Origin: Rariglobus hedericola
GTDB taxonomy: Bacteria > Verrucomicrobiota > Verrucomicrobiia > Opitutales > Opitutaceae
Length of the DNA: 64,000 nt
Reading direction: 5' to 3'
Assembly: GCF_007559335.1 (NCBI RefSeq)
Contig: NZ_VMBG01000001.1
Coordinates: 1,116,001 to 1,180,000 of the forward strand
Below, in pieces: positions 52,672 to 61,869 of the stretch. A program made the position numbers and the translations under genes. Position 1 is the first letter of the stretch. Every line of letters begins with the position of its first letter. Under the pieces are notes generated by a model. That model saw nothing but the letters and a program-made list of their open reading frames with translations. It did not search any database and was not told where the DNA came from.

Positions 52672-53861
52672 CCCCACCCCGCATCAGACTAGGGGTGATG
52701 GTTTCCCATCCCATCCAGTATTACAGCCCGTGGTTTCGATGGATGAGTGCGCACGGATGGACATTGCGGGTGTTTTTTTTATGGGATTTCGGCGTGGTCA
52801 AAAAGACGGATCGCGAGTTCGGGCGCGAACTGGCGTGGGATGTCGATCTTCTATCGGGATATGAACATGAATTTGTCCCAAATGCAGCTCGTGATCCCGG
52901 CACCCACCATTTGCGCGGTCTCAATAATCCCAGCCTCAACCATCGGATCCAACAGTGGAAACCCGATGCCATTCTCGTTTTTGGATACAAATATGTTTCC
53001 CATCTAAAACTCATTCTAAGCACCGACACTCCGCTGATTTTTCGAGGGGATTCGCACCTGCTTGATGTCCCGGCTCCGCGGCCGTTGAAGCGCGGCCTGC
53101 TGCGGTGTCTTTACGCCCGCTTTTCTGCGATCACTTACGTGGGACTCGCCAACCGTGATTATTTTCGGACGTTTGGTGTTCCAGAGAAAAAACTCTTTCA
53201 TGTTCCGCATTGCGTGAATGCTGAACACTTCGTCGCCAGCGAAAGCAATCGCGCTCAAGCGGTCGCGCTCAAGGAATCGCTTGGTTTGTCCGGCTGCAAA
53301 ATCCTGCTATTTGCCGGCAAGCTCATCCCCAAAAAACAACCTCGCGAACTGCTCGCTGCGTTTCTCTCAACAGACGTGACCACGGGGGACGCAGCCCTCG
53401 TATTCGTGGGTGAAGGCGAAGAGCTTGCCGCCCTCCGCCAACTTGCCGCCACGCGAACGGATAAACTCGTGCGCTTTCTTCCCTTTGCCAATCAAAGCGA
53501 GATGCCGTCGCGCTATCTGCTCGCGAATATTTTTGCGCTTCCTTCGCGTGGTCCAGAGGAAACCTGGGGATTGGCCGTCAACGAAGCCATGCACCTCGGG
53601 GTGCCGTGTCTGGTGAGTGATCGCGTAGGCTGTCAGCGTGACTTGGTAACAGACAAGGAAACCGGTTGGGTATTTTCCGTGGACACGCCCGACGGTCTGC
53701 GTGATGCGCTCCATCGTGCCTTTGCCGACATAGATCGCGATGCCGAGGGATTTCGCCAGCGCGTGGCCGCACGCATCGCCGGTTATACCTACGCCACCGC
53801 CACCAAGGGTCTCGCCCTCGCAGTGCAGCATGCGGTCGCCCCTTCCGGACGCGTGGTTTAA
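52668..53861 (+). CDS. Glycosyltransferase, GT4-like
   Basis: The 397 residues show IRLGVMVSHPIQYYSPWFRW at the start (GTG, overlapping the upstream stop). Then come DAILVFGYKYVSHLKLIL, FFRTFGVPEKKLFHVPHCVN-like linker residues, and the donor domain ILLFAGKLIPKKQPRELLAA. The EX7E-type motif is PEETWGLAVNEAMHLGVPCL, followed by SDRVGCQRDLV. All are typical of GT4 enzymes. It lies just past the A+T-rich block; composition here is back near the window average. A 38-base gap, the largest in the locus, follows. Confidence 0.92.
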   Translation: MTPPRIRLGVMVSHPIQYYSPWFRWMSAHGWTLRVFFLWDFGVVKKTDREFGRELAWDVDLLSGYEHEFVPNAARDPGTHHLRGLNNPSLNHRIQQWKPDAILVFGYKYVSHLKLILSTDTPLIFRGDSHLLDVPAPRPLKRGLLRCLYARFSAITYVGLANRDYFRTFGVPEKKLFHVPHCVNAEHFVASESNRAQAVALKESLGLSGCKILLFAGKLIPKKQPRELLAAFLSTDVTTGDAALVFVGEGEELAALRQLAATRTDKLVRFLPFANQSEMPSRYLLANIFALPSRGPEETWGLAVNEAMHLGVPCLVSDRVGCQRDLVTDKETGWVFSVDTPDGLRDALHRAFADIDRDAEGFRQRVAARIAGYTYATATKGLALAVQHAVAPSGRVV

Positions 53862-53899
53862 CGGTTGCCCCGCCAGCACGTTCTCAAACACTTTTATAC

Positions 53900-54472
53900 G
53901 TGGCGTCACCTACCTCATCACGGCCTTATCTAGGCGAAGGCAATGTCACTCCAAACCCGCGTGCGGAAATCGCACGTCGTTATGTTTGGGCTCTCATTCA
54001 AGCCACTCTGTTTCGTTGGAGTCCGCGAGGGTTGCATAGGTTTCGCGTGATGCTTTTACGCATGTTTGGCGCGAACATCTGCGCCGACGGCCATGTGCGC
54101 ATTTATCCGACCGCGCGAGTGATTTACCCATGGAAGCTCACCTGTGAAGACCGCGTCATGATTGGACCGGACGTAAACATTTACAACCTCGCCCCAGTCA
54201 CGCTCGGCTATGGTGCACAGCTGAGCCAAGCTGTTCATTTATGCGCAGGAACGCACGATTATACGCGCTGGGCCATGCCGTTGGTCGCCCGTCCGATCAC
54301 ACTTTCCCCGAATGTCTGGCTGGGCGCCGAGGTTTTTGTGGGACCCGGCGTCACCATCGGAGAACTTGCCGTGATCGGTGCGCGTTCTGTCGTCGTCAAG
54401 GATCAGCCTGCTCGAATGGTCTGCGCCGGCAACCCGTGCAAACCGCTCAAGTCACGCCCGGATCCGCAATGA
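53900..54472 (+). CDS. WcaF-like hexapeptide acetyltransferase
   Basis: Left-handed beta-helix O-acetyltransferase of 190 residues. Motifs in order: RRYVWALIQATLFRWSPRGL, RVMLLRMFGANICADGHVRI, WKLTCEDRVMIGPDVNIYNL, SQAVHLCAGTHDYTRWAMPL with the probable catalytic His, and VWLGAEVFVGPGVTIGELAV. It has the strong pattern of colanic-acid WcaF/WcaB-type enzymes, which use acetyl-CoA to acetylate a sugar. The start is a GTG at 53900; the first 20 residues are not conserved, so a later start is possible. It overlaps the next gene by four bases. Confidence 0.9.
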   Translation: MASPTSSRPYLGEGNVTPNPRAEIARRYVWALIQATLFRWSPRGLHRFRVMLLRMFGANICADGHVRIYPTARVIYPWKLTCEDRVMIGPDVNIYNLAPVTLGYGAQLSQAVHLCAGTHDYTRWAMPLVARPITLSPNVWLGAEVFVGPGVTIGELAVIGARSVVVKDQPARMVCAGNPCKPLKSRPDPQ

Positions 54473-55587
54473 AAATTGCCCAGATTGTCCCCAGTCTTGA
54501 AGCCCGCCACGGCGGCCCATCAAGGTCGGTGCGTGGACTCGCCGAGGGGCTCGCCCTCTGTGGCCAACAGGTCGAGCTGCTCACCACGGGACCATTGGTA
54601 GCAGCCCACACGGGGGCCAGTGCGCTCACCACCTTTGCATTCCCGCGCCAATGCCCCGAGTCGATCGCCCGCTCGACATCGTTGAGCACACATCTGGGTG
54701 CCCATTCCTACGATATCATCCATAGCCATGGGCTCTGGCAGCGCACGTTGCATTACGCACATGCCGCCGCACGCAAGACAGGTGCTCCCCTCGTGATTTC
54801 TCCGCGTGGCATGATGAGCCCCTGGGCGTGGCGGCACCGGCGATGGAAAAAACGCCTCGCATCCATGCTCGTTCACCCCGGTGCATTTCTCGGTGCCAGC
54901 GGCTGGCACGCGACCAGCCATGAGGAAGCCGAAGACATTCGTCAGCTCGGCTTCACCCAACCCATCTGCGTTGCGCATAACGGGGTCATCCCTCCCTCAC
55001 TCGCCGAAGAGGAGTCCGCCGCCGCAAACTGGCGCACTTTTTTACCTGATTTAAACGGCCGTCGCGTGGCGTTGTTTTACTCACGGTTTCATTCAAAAAA
55101 ACGGGTATTGGAACTCATTGATCTCTGGCTTTCAAAGCCGCGCAATGACTGGGTCCTGCTGCTGGCGGGGATCCCCGAACAATACTCGGTCAACGAGCTG
55201 GATTCTTACATCACCAGCAACGGAGGCTCCGGACGCATCATCGTGCAAGATGGTGCGAACCGTCCTCCGCCTTACGCCCTGGCATCGCTTTTCCTGCTTC
55301 CCTCCCATTCGGAAAACTTCGGCCTGGTTATCGCTGAAGCGTTGGTGCGCGGCGTGCCCGTTCTCACAACCGATGCCACGCCATGGCGGGATCTTGCGGT
55401 GCAAGGCGCAGGGCTTTGCGTATCCTGGGAAAACTACAGTGACGCACTCGATTCACTGCTCAATGAATCAGCCTTGTCCCTGCAGCAGTCCGGACAACGC
55501 GCACGCGTTTGGGCGAGCGAAACCTATTCATGGGAAAAGGCCGCACAAACGATCCTGGCATTTTACGATCAACTCACCCACCGATGA
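54469..55587 (+). CDS. Glycosyltransferase, GT4-like
   Basis: The 372-residue enzyme starts MKIAQIVPSLEARHGGPSRS, a signature of GT4 proteins of exopolysaccharide loci. Next come YDIIHSHGLWQRTLHYAHAA, PLVISPRGMMSPWAWRHRRW, and a donor domain with VALFYSRFHSKKRVLELIDL and PSHSENFGLVIAEALVRGVP as the EX7E-type motif. The ATG at 54469 overlaps the acetyltransferase stop by four bases; a longer frame from 54241 runs through that gene and is rejected. It ends with an ATGA overlap into the ligase-like gene. Confidence 0.93.
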   Translation: MKIAQIVPSLEARHGGPSRSVRGLAEGLALCGQQVELLTTGPLVAAHTGASALTTFAFPRQCPESIARSTSLSTHLGAHSYDIIHSHGLWQRTLHYAHAAARKTGAPLVISPRGMMSPWAWRHRRWKKRLASMLVHPGAFLGASGWHATSHEEAEDIRQLGFTQPICVAHNGVIPPSLAEEESAAANWRTFLPDLNGRRVALFYSRFHSKKRVLELIDLWLSKPRNDWVLLLAGIPEQYSVNELDSYITSNGGSGRIIVQDGANRPPPYALASLFLLPSHSENFGLVIAEALVRGVPVLTTDATPWRDLAVQGAGLCVSWENYSDALDSLLNESALSLQQSGQRARVWASETYSWEKAAQTILAFYDQLTHR

Positions 55588-57002
55588 GCAAAACATCGGC
55601 CTCCACGTCAGCGCCCTTGGAAAAGGCCGTGTTCATCCATTCGACTGTATTGCTCCTCTGCTCAGCCTGGATCTATGGCGGCAATATTTGGTGGATGCGC
55701 ATCGCACTCAGTCTTTGGACATCACTGGGCGCCGGACTTACACTGCTTGCTTTTTGCCAACGCGGCTCGCGAGGCGAAGCCGCACGACGCAAAATTTGGT
55801 GGCTGACCCCGCTGGCTCTTTTTAGCGGCCTCATTCTGCTCAGCGTATTTAATCCCAGCTTTCGGACGGTCCACATCGATGATGCCGTTTCATATGTGAA
55901 GACCACGGTGCAAAAACCGCATTGGCCCAGCACGATCTCCACTGAGTTAACATTACGTGCCTGGTGGTTTGGAGCCGGAGTCTATTTATCCGCATTCAAC
56001 ATTGTCTGCCTGATTCAGAGTCGTTCGATTTTGAGAAAAATCATGGTCTTGATCAGTGTCAGCACCCTGTTGCTGGCGGTGATGGGCACGCTGCAAAAGC
56101 TATCCGGCGTTGGTTTTTATTTCGGCGCGACCGAGTCACCCAATCCGCGTTTTTTTGCCACCTTCATCTACTATAACCACTGGGGCGCTTTCATGCTGCT
56201 CGGCCTTACGACCGCGATAGGTCTGCTGTTTTACCACGCCCGACGCTACGAAAGTCGTGATCTCTGGCACTCTCCTTTCAGCGCTGCACTCGTCGGGGTC
56301 TTGCTTATCGCCACCAGCGCGCCTGTCAGTGCGTCGCGGGCCAGCACCGTGATTACCGCCCTGGTGTTAGCCATCGGCCTCACTCATGCGCTTTCCCGCA
56401 TCGTCAACTTGCGGCGCGCACGCAGACAGAATCCCTGGCCGCTGTTGTTAACTATCATTACACTGGCGGTCATCACCAGCAGTGCGATCAGCTGGTTGTC
56501 CTATCAAACGCTCACGCAACGTTTCAACGAGACCCAACTGGCGATTGATCAAAATCAATCCGTCTTCGGTGGCCGAGCCGAACTCTATCGCGACACTTGG
56601 AGTTTAGCGAAAGAGAAACCCGTGTTCGGCTGGGGCCTTGATACCTATTCAATCGGGTTTCAGATGATCAGGCCCTACACGGTCAATTTACGTGATCGCT
56701 CGGAGAATATTTTCGCCACCGCGCACAACGACTGGCTCCAGTCCCTCGCCGAAAACGGATTCGCTGGCACCATCCTGCTGATGGCGATGGGGCTTATTCC
56801 ATTGATCATGATCCCGACCCGGCAGTTTTTTCACCCCTTGGTTATCTACCCGCTACTAGGTTGCGCACTGTTGCTGCTTTATGCCTTGGTCGAGTTTCCT
56901 TTCGCGAATGGCGCCGTTATGATCACTTTTTGGACTCTGCTTTTCACCACTGTTGCCTACGCCCGGCTGACCGACACTGCTTCCCGCACCCACCATGAGT
57001 GA
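55584..57002 (+). CDS. O-antigen ligase/polymerase family membrane protein (WaaL/Wzy_C type)
   Basis: Polytopic protein of 472 residues with about ten to twelve helices. The family-defining periplasmic loop contains GRAELYRDTWSLAKEKPVFG and FATAHNDWLQSLAENGFAGT, whose His-Asn pair matches the Wzy_C/O-antigen ligase motif. Members either ligate finished chains to lipid A-core or protein, or polymerise repeat units. Because another polymerase-like protein lies at 49965, this one may be the ligase; that division is inferred. Its end overlaps the next gene by eight bases. Confidence 0.86.
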   Translation: MSKTSASTSAPLEKAVFIHSTVLLLCSAWIYGGNIWWMRIALSLWTSLGAGLTLLAFCQRGSRGEAARRKIWWLTPLALFSGLILLSVFNPSFRTVHIDDAVSYVKTTVQKPHWPSTISTELTLRAWWFGAGVYLSAFNIVCLIQSRSILRKIMVLISVSTLLLAVMGTLQKLSGVGFYFGATESPNPRFFATFIYYNHWGAFMLLGLTTAIGLLFYHARRYESRDLWHSPFSAALVGVLLIATSAPVSASRASTVITALVLAIGLTHALSRIVNLRRARRQNPWPLLLTIITLAVITSSAISWLSYQTLTQRFNETQLAIDQNQSVFGGRAELYRDTWSLAKEKPVFGWGLDTYSIGFQMIRPYTVNLRDRSENIFATAHNDWLQSLAENGFAGTILLMAMGLIPLIMIPTRQFFHPLVIYPLLGCALLLLYALVEFPFANGAVMITFWTLLFTTVAYARLTDTASRTHHE

Positions 57003-57861
57003 GCTTTGCCCTATCTCGATTCTCATTCCCGCCAAAAACGAGATTTCGAATATCCGTGCCTGCATCGAGTCCGCTCGCTTCGCCGACGAAATTGTCGTGG
57101 TCGACTCGAACAGCACGGATAGCACGCAGGAAATTTCTATTTCTCTCGGCGCACGCGTGGTGGATTTCAAATGGAACGGAGCCTTCCCTAAAAAGAAAAA
57201 TTGGGCCTTGGCCAACATAGCGTGGAAACACCCATGGGTATTCATTCTGGATGCAGATGAGCGCATCACTCCAGAGCTCGCCGGCGAACTGCGCGCCATA
57301 GCCACACAGCCGGCGCCTGCATGCGAAGGCTATTACGTAAACCGGCGTTTTTGGTTTCTCGATGGCTGGCTCATGCACTGCGGCTATTATCCGAGTTGGA
57401 ATCTTCGTTTCTTTCGCCACGAACTGGGGCGCTACGAACAATTCACTGGCGTCGGTGACACGCAATCCGGCGACAACGAGGTTCACGAGCATGTCATTCT
57501 AAACGGACGCTCCGGTCATCTTAAATACGAGATGGAGCACTACGCCTTCCCCACGATTTCCATCTGGATCGAAAAACATAATCGCTACTCCAACTGGGAG
57601 GCACGCTTGCTCCGGTCCGAAGAAGGCAGCGCCTCCGCCTCGTCTGCCTCCATCACGCCGGAATTGGCCCGCAAACGCCGCATTAAACACTTCGCCGCCC
57701 GACTCCCCTTCAGACCCACGCTCCGCTTCTTTTATCACTATGTCTGGAGACGCGGCTTTCTGGATGGCTATCGTGGCTACGTATTTTGCCGGCTCATGGC
57801 TTTTTATGAATTCATGAACGTGACCAAAGCCGCCGAACTTCAACGCACGGGCACCAAGTGA
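56995..57861 (+). CDS. Glycosyltransferase family 2, WaaE/KdtX-like
   Basis: The 288 residues match LPS core transferases of the WaaE group. They show PISILIPAKNEISNIRACIE, ADEIVVVDSNSTDSTQEISI, FPKKKNWALANIAWKHPWVF, and the DXD-type ILDADERITPELAGEL. Then come YYVNRRFWFLDGWLMHCGYY and HYAFPTISIWIEKHNRYSNW. Known relatives add a hexose or heptose to lipopolysaccharide inner core. It is the last gene of the 27-gene co-directional run and is followed by a 119-base gap. Confidence 0.9.
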   Translation: MSELCPISILIPAKNEISNIRACIESARFADEIVVVDSNSTDSTQEISISLGARVVDFKWNGAFPKKKNWALANIAWKHPWVFILDADERITPELAGELRAIATQPAPACEGYYVNRRFWFLDGWLMHCGYYPSWNLRFFRHELGRYEQFTGVGDTQSGDNEVHEHVILNGRSGHLKYEMEHYAFPTISIWIEKHNRYSNWEARLLRSEEGSASASSASITPELARKRRIKHFAARLPFRPTLRFFYHYVWRRGFLDGYRGYVFCRLMAFYEFMNVTKAAELQRTGTK

Positions 57862-57925
57862 GTTGAGCGAGAATTTTTTGCATATTACTATCACAAAGTC
57901 CCGGTGAAGTAAGCTGTTTGACGCG

Positions 57926-57941
57926 CTAGGGGTTTAACCCC
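57926..57941. repeat. Palindromic element upstream of the initiating sugar transferase (shared with 28209)
   Basis: The core CTAGGGGTTTAACCCC repeats 15 bases found at 28209-28223. It is symmetrical (GGGGTTTAACCCC, 57929-57941), without a T-tract after it, and lies 40 bases before the gene start. A TTGACG at 57918-57923 could be a -35 box just before it, but no good -10 box is at the right distance. An operator is the best guess. Confidence 0.5.
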
Positions 57942-57980
57942 ATTCGCACGATTGTTTAAAGCGCACGGCTCACGCTCTCA

Positions 57981-59333
57981 ATGCATCAAAATCGCAAAGC
58001 ATCCCTCGCACTTGTCCTGCTTGATTTCGTGATGCTGCTGCTGGCCTTCAATGCCGCAGGTTGGATGCGCGGCATCATCAGCCCGGCGGAATGGATCATC
58101 CTGCCGTTGTGCGTGCCCCTACTGCTGGTGGTTGCCAGCATCTACCTCATCGATGGCTACAAGGCTCAGACTGACATGATCAGTCTGGACTACACCAGTG
58201 AACACATCATCGCGTTGCTCGCTGCCATGGTGGGCACGTTGCTGTTCACCTTCGTATTTCTGACCGGCGGCTATCCTTTGCAGCAAAGTCGCGGTGTCAT
58301 CCTCCTCAGTTTCCTGATCTACATTCCGCTTTCGCTAGGCTACCGGCGCGCGGTGTATTCGGCCGGGCGCGCCTTGCGCCGCGAACAGTCGCTCGTGTTT
58401 GTCGGCGATGCTGAAACCGGCGCAGTTTTTGAACAGGAATGCCTTCGCATGGGCTGCAAGCAGCCCATCGTTCATGCATCGCCCACCCAAGAAAATGAGG
58501 CCCCCGACAACTCTCAGATCGATACGGTGCTCGGCAAAATTGAGCGCGGCGAAATCGAGGTTGAAGCCGTCATTCTGCGTGAGAACAACCGCGATCTCAA
58601 TTCACACATCTCACAACGGCTGGTCGAACTCTACTTCCGCGGAGTTCCCACCTATACGCTCGAACTCTTTCATCAGGTTTATTGGCGCAAAATCCCCCTC
58701 TATCGCCTGAACCAGACCTGGCTTTTCCAAGAAGGCTTCAAGATCGCGCGCGAACCGGTGTTTGAACGTCTCAAACGCCTCAGCGACATCTTTCTTTCAT
58801 TGTTCGCGCTCACCATCGGTGCCCCGTTGTTTTTGGGCATCGCGCTCGCCATCTGGATCGATGACCGCGGTCCCGTGCTGTTTTGCCAGACACGCATTGG
58901 AAAAAATCGCGTGCCCTTCCGGCTTTTCAAGTTCCGCACGATGCGTCCCAACGACGGCAAAGACGTCTACACTAAAGTCGGCGACATGCGCATCACCCGC
59001 ATCGGGAAATTCCTGCGCTCCAGCCGGCTCGATGAACTGCCCCAGATGCTCAACGTGCTCTTCGGTGACATGAGCCTCATCGGTCCCCGCGCCGAATGGG
59101 ATAAGCTGGTCGACAAATACGAAACCCAAATCCCCTGCTACCACTTCCGCCATTTGGTGAAACCGGGCATCACGGGGTGGGCGCAGGTCAACTATCCCTA
59201 CGGCGCCAATCTGGACGACACGCTGCGTAAACTGGAATACGACCTATATTACATCCGGCATTTTTCCTTCCTCATCGATGCGGCCATCGTCCTGAAGACG
59301 ATTCACATCATGCTGTTTGGCAAAGGCCGTTGA
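57981..59333 (+). CDS. Undecaprenyl-phosphate sugar phosphotransferase (polyprenyl PGT, WcaJ-like)
   Basis: Starts glycan synthesis by moving a sugar-1-phosphate onto the lipid carrier. The 450 residues show four N-terminal hydrophobic helices (about 1-110), a nucleotide-binding-like middle region (SLVFVGDAETGAVF), and a membrane-inserted helix near 270-290 (IFLSLFALTIGAPLFLGIAL). The catalytic bacterial sugar transferase domain carries FRLFKFRTMRPN, ITRIGKFLRSSRLDELPQML and GDMSLIGPRAEW. The C-terminal WAQVNYPYGANLDDTLRKLE is also typical. It stands apart from the main locus behind a 119-base gap with a shared palindrome, so its expression may be set separately. The enzyme choice of sugar is unknown. 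Confidence 0.94.
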   Translation: MHQNRKASLALVLLDFVMLLLAFNAAGWMRGIISPAEWIILPLCVPLLLVVASIYLIDGYKAQTDMISLDYTSEHIIALLAAMVGTLLFTFVFLTGGYPLQQSRGVILLSFLIYIPLSLGYRRAVYSAGRALRREQSLVFVGDAETGAVFEQECLRMGCKQPIVHASPTQENEAPDNSQIDTVLGKIERGEIEVEAVILRENNRDLNSHISQRLVELYFRGVPTYTLELFHQVYWRKIPLYRLNQTWLFQEGFKIAREPVFERLKRLSDIFLSLFALTIGAPLFLGIALAIWIDDRGPVLFCQTRIGKNRVPFRLFKFRTMRPNDGKDVYTKVGDMRITRIGKFLRSSRLDELPQMLNVLFGDMSLIGPRAEWDKLVDKYETQIPCYHFRHLVKPGITGWAQVNYPYGANLDDTLRKLEYDLYYIRHFSFLIDAAIVLKTIHIMLFGKGR

Positions 59334-59351
59334 TCGCGCATAGTTAGTTAC

Positions 59352-60752
59352 ATGTCCAAACCCTACGATCTTCTCGTCATCGGCGGTGGCTCCGCCGGCT
59401 TCAACGCCGCTCGCGTCGCGGCCTCGCTCGGCAAACGCGTCGCCGTCGTGGACGGTGCCAAGATCATCGCCGGCCTCTGCATCCTCAACGGCTGCATGCC
59501 GTCCAAGACCCTGCTCTACTCCACAGAGATTCTTCATCTCGCTCAAAAAGGGAAAATCTTCGGGCTTAAAATCCCCTCGGCCAAAGCCGACATGAAGGCC
59601 CTTCACGCACGCAAAAAAAAGATCATCGGCGAATTCGCCGCCTACCGCGCGCAGGCCCTCGAATCCGGCAAATACGACGTTTACCGCAGCTATGCCCGCT
59701 TCGTTGATCCGCACACCGTCGAACTCGCGGACGGCACCACGCTCACCGCCAAAAAATTTCTCATCGCCACTGGCTCCAAGGTCAGCGTCCCTGCAGCCGT
59801 GCCTGGGCTCGCCGCCACGCCATTTTGGACCAGCGACGATGTCCTCGAACTCGATTTTATTCCCGAGAGCGTAATCGTCCTCGGCGGCGGCATCGTCGCT
59901 TGCGAACTCGCCCAGTTCCTCCGTCGCATCGGCTCCAAGGTCACCCTCATCCAACGCAGCAAAAACATCCTCAAAGATCACTCCGCCGCAGCAACTGAAG
60001 TCATCCAGCAGGCCTTCCGCGACGAAGGTATCGATCTTCACACCGACACCAAAATCACCGCCATCTCTGGTGATAAAAAAGGTGTCACCGTGAAATTCAC
60101 CAGCGCCGGTAAATCTGTCATTCGCAAGGCACGTTATCTCTTCAACGCCCTTGGGCGCGAACCCAACACCTCCAGCCTCAACCTCGCCGCCGCCGGCGTG
60201 AAACTCACCGGCGAAGGCCGCGTGCGCGTGAACCGCTGGCAGCAATCCTCCGCCAAACATATTTACGCCGGCGGTGACGTGGCCGGCCCGCACGACATCG
60301 TCCACCTCGCAGTCGCTCAAGGTGAACTCGCCGCCCGTCACGCTTTCGGCGTGAAAGGCATCAAACCCATCGACCATGCACTCCTGCTCAATGTGGTCTT
60401 CACCGAACCGCCGCTGGCCACTATAGGCGTGCAGGAAAGCGAACTCAGCGAACGCGACGAAAAATTCCTCGTCGCCACGTATCCATTCAACGACCACGGC
60501 AAATCCATCCTCATGGATGCGAACTATGGCTACGTGAAAGTCATCGCCGAACCGAAACACGGACGCATCCTCGGCGCCGAGATCGTCGGCGCGCAGGCCG
60601 GTGATTTGATTCACATCTTCAGCGGCCCCCTCGCCATGAAGGCGACCGTTTTCGATCTCCTCCGAGCCCCGTGGTATCACCCCACCCTCGCTGAAATCCT
60701 CACCTATCCGCTCGAAGAAATCGCCGATCAGATCAAAGTCTCGAAAAAATAA
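59352..60752 (+). CDS. FAD-dependent pyridine nucleotide-disulphide oxidoreductase (dihydrolipoyl dehydrogenase-like)
   Basis: Flavoprotein disulphide reductase of 466 residues. It has the FAD-binding VIGGGSAGFNAAR (from residue 10), the redox pair Cys43/Cys48 in GLCILNGCMPSK, an NAD(P)H-binding VIVLGGGIVACELAQFLRRI, and AGGDVAGPHDIVH. The dimer-interface His motif is WYHPTLAEIL near the C-terminus. All catalytic features of the lipoamide dehydrogenase/mercuric reductase group are present. It is not next to 2-oxoacid dehydrogenase genes, so lipoamide as substrate is not supported by context. It follows the sugar transferase by 18 bases and may be co-transcribed with it and the peptidase. Confidence 0.92.
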   Translation: MSKPYDLLVIGGGSAGFNAARVAASLGKRVAVVDGAKIIAGLCILNGCMPSKTLLYSTEILHLAQKGKIFGLKIPSAKADMKALHARKKKIIGEFAAYRAQALESGKYDVYRSYARFVDPHTVELADGTTLTAKKFLIATGSKVSVPAAVPGLAATPFWTSDDVLELDFIPESVIVLGGGIVACELAQFLRRIGSKVTLIQRSKNILKDHSAAATEVIQQAFRDEGIDLHTDTKITAISGDKKGVTVKFTSAGKSVIRKARYLFNALGREPNTSSLNLAAAGVKLTGEGRVRVNRWQQSSAKHIYAGGDVAGPHDIVHLAVAQGELAARHAFGVKGIKPIDHALLLNVVFTEPPLATIGVQESELSERDEKFLVATYPFNDHGKSILMDANYGYVKVIAEPKHGRILGAEIVGAQAGDLIHIFSGPLAMKATVFDLLRAPWYHPTLAEILTYPLEEIADQIKVSKK

Positions 60753-60765
60753 CTTCTCTTTATCC

Positions 60766-61833
60766 ATGTCTAAATACCAAGCGCCCGCCTTCCTCGTTGA
60801 CCTCCTCCACGCCCGCTCACCGTCCGGCGCTGAGTTCGAAGCCCAGAAGGTGTTCGATCACTACGTGAAACCTTCGGCCGATTCTTATGCTAAGGATGCA
60901 ATGGGTAATCGCATAGCCACGCTCAACACGAAGGGCGATCCCGTGCTCATGCTGGCCGGTCACATGGACGAGCTCGGCCTCATCATCACCTTTGTGAACA
61001 AGGATGGTTTCATTTATTTTGATACCATCGGCGGCCACGATCGCACTGTCATTTCCGGTCGTCGCGTGGTCATCCAAACCTCCAACGGTCCTATCAAAGG
61101 CGTTACCGGCAAGCGCGCCATCCATCTCATGAACGAAGGCGACCGCAAGAAGGTCCCCGAGATTCACGAGATCTGGATCGATATTGGTGCCTCCTCCAAA
61201 AAAGAGGCGCTGGAACGCGTCTCCATCGGCGACACGGTCACTTACGACCACGAGTTTGAACTCATCCACGGCAGCATCGGCACCGCGCGTGCGTTCGACA
61301 ACAAGGTCGGCGCCTACGTCGTCGGCGAAACGTTGATCCGTCTCGCTGCGACCAAGAAAAAACTCGCGGCGAAACTCGTATCCGTTGCCACCGCACAAGA
61401 AGAGATCGGCACGCGTGGCGCGATCACCGCCGCGTATGCGGTCAATCCGCATATCGCGCTCGCGGTCGACGTCGGTCACGCCACCGATCACCCCGACTGC
61501 GATCAGCGCAAATACGGCGAGACCAAGCTGGGCGGCGGCCCGATCATCTGCCGCGGTCCGAATATCAATCCCAAGGTCTTCGAGAGACTGGTGAAGGCAG
61601 CTAAAAAACTAAAAATCCCTTACCAACTCGAAGCCGATCCGCGCCCCACCGGCACGGACGCACGCGCAATCCAAGTCGGTCGCGGCGGCATCGCCACCGG
61701 CCTTGTAAGCATCCCGCTTCGCTACATGCATACCCCGAGCGAGATCGTGGATCTCGAGGATGTAGAGCGCACCGTGCAGCTCTTTGTCGAGTTCGCCCTC
61801 GATCTGGAAAAAGGCGAATACCTGCACTGGTAA
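60766..61833 (+). CDS. M42 family metallopeptidase (aminopeptidase)
   Basis: Cytoplasmic dinuclear-metal aminopeptidase that forms tetrahedral particles. The 355 residues carry all family landmarks: MLAGHMDELGLIITF with the first metal His and Asp, ARAFDNKVGAYVVGE with the bridging Asp, VATAQEEIGTRGA with the catalytic Glu pair, LAVDVGHATDHPDC and RYMHTPSEIVDLEDVERTVQ. Length is standard. It starts 13 bases after the flavoprotein gene and converges on clpX. The 36-base gap to clpX shows no clear terminator. Confidence 0.95.
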   Translation: MSKYQAPAFLVDLLHARSPSGAEFEAQKVFDHYVKPSADSYAKDAMGNRIATLNTKGDPVLMLAGHMDELGLIITFVNKDGFIYFDTIGGHDRTVISGRRVVIQTSNGPIKGVTGKRAIHLMNEGDRKKVPEIHEIWIDIGASSKKEALERVSIGDTVTYDHEFELIHGSIGTARAFDNKVGAYVVGETLIRLAATKKKLAAKLVSVATAQEEIGTRGAITAAYAVNPHIALAVDVGHATDHPDCDQRKYGETKLGGGPIICRGPNINPKVFERLVKAAKKLKIPYQLEADPRPTGTDARAIQVGRGGIATGLVSIPLRYMHTPSEIVDLEDVERTVQLFVEFALDLEKGEYLHW

Positions 61834-61869
61834 ACGCCTGCGGATTAAGGCGCCACCAAGACGCGCAAC

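Noticed and set aside
59244-60767. A 507-codon open frame on the minus strand fully opposite the flavoprotein gene
   Set aside because: Its residues (runs of Glu, Asp, Gly, Phe, Ala) are what high-G+C antisense frames give, while the plus-strand frame has all catalytic motifs of a known family.
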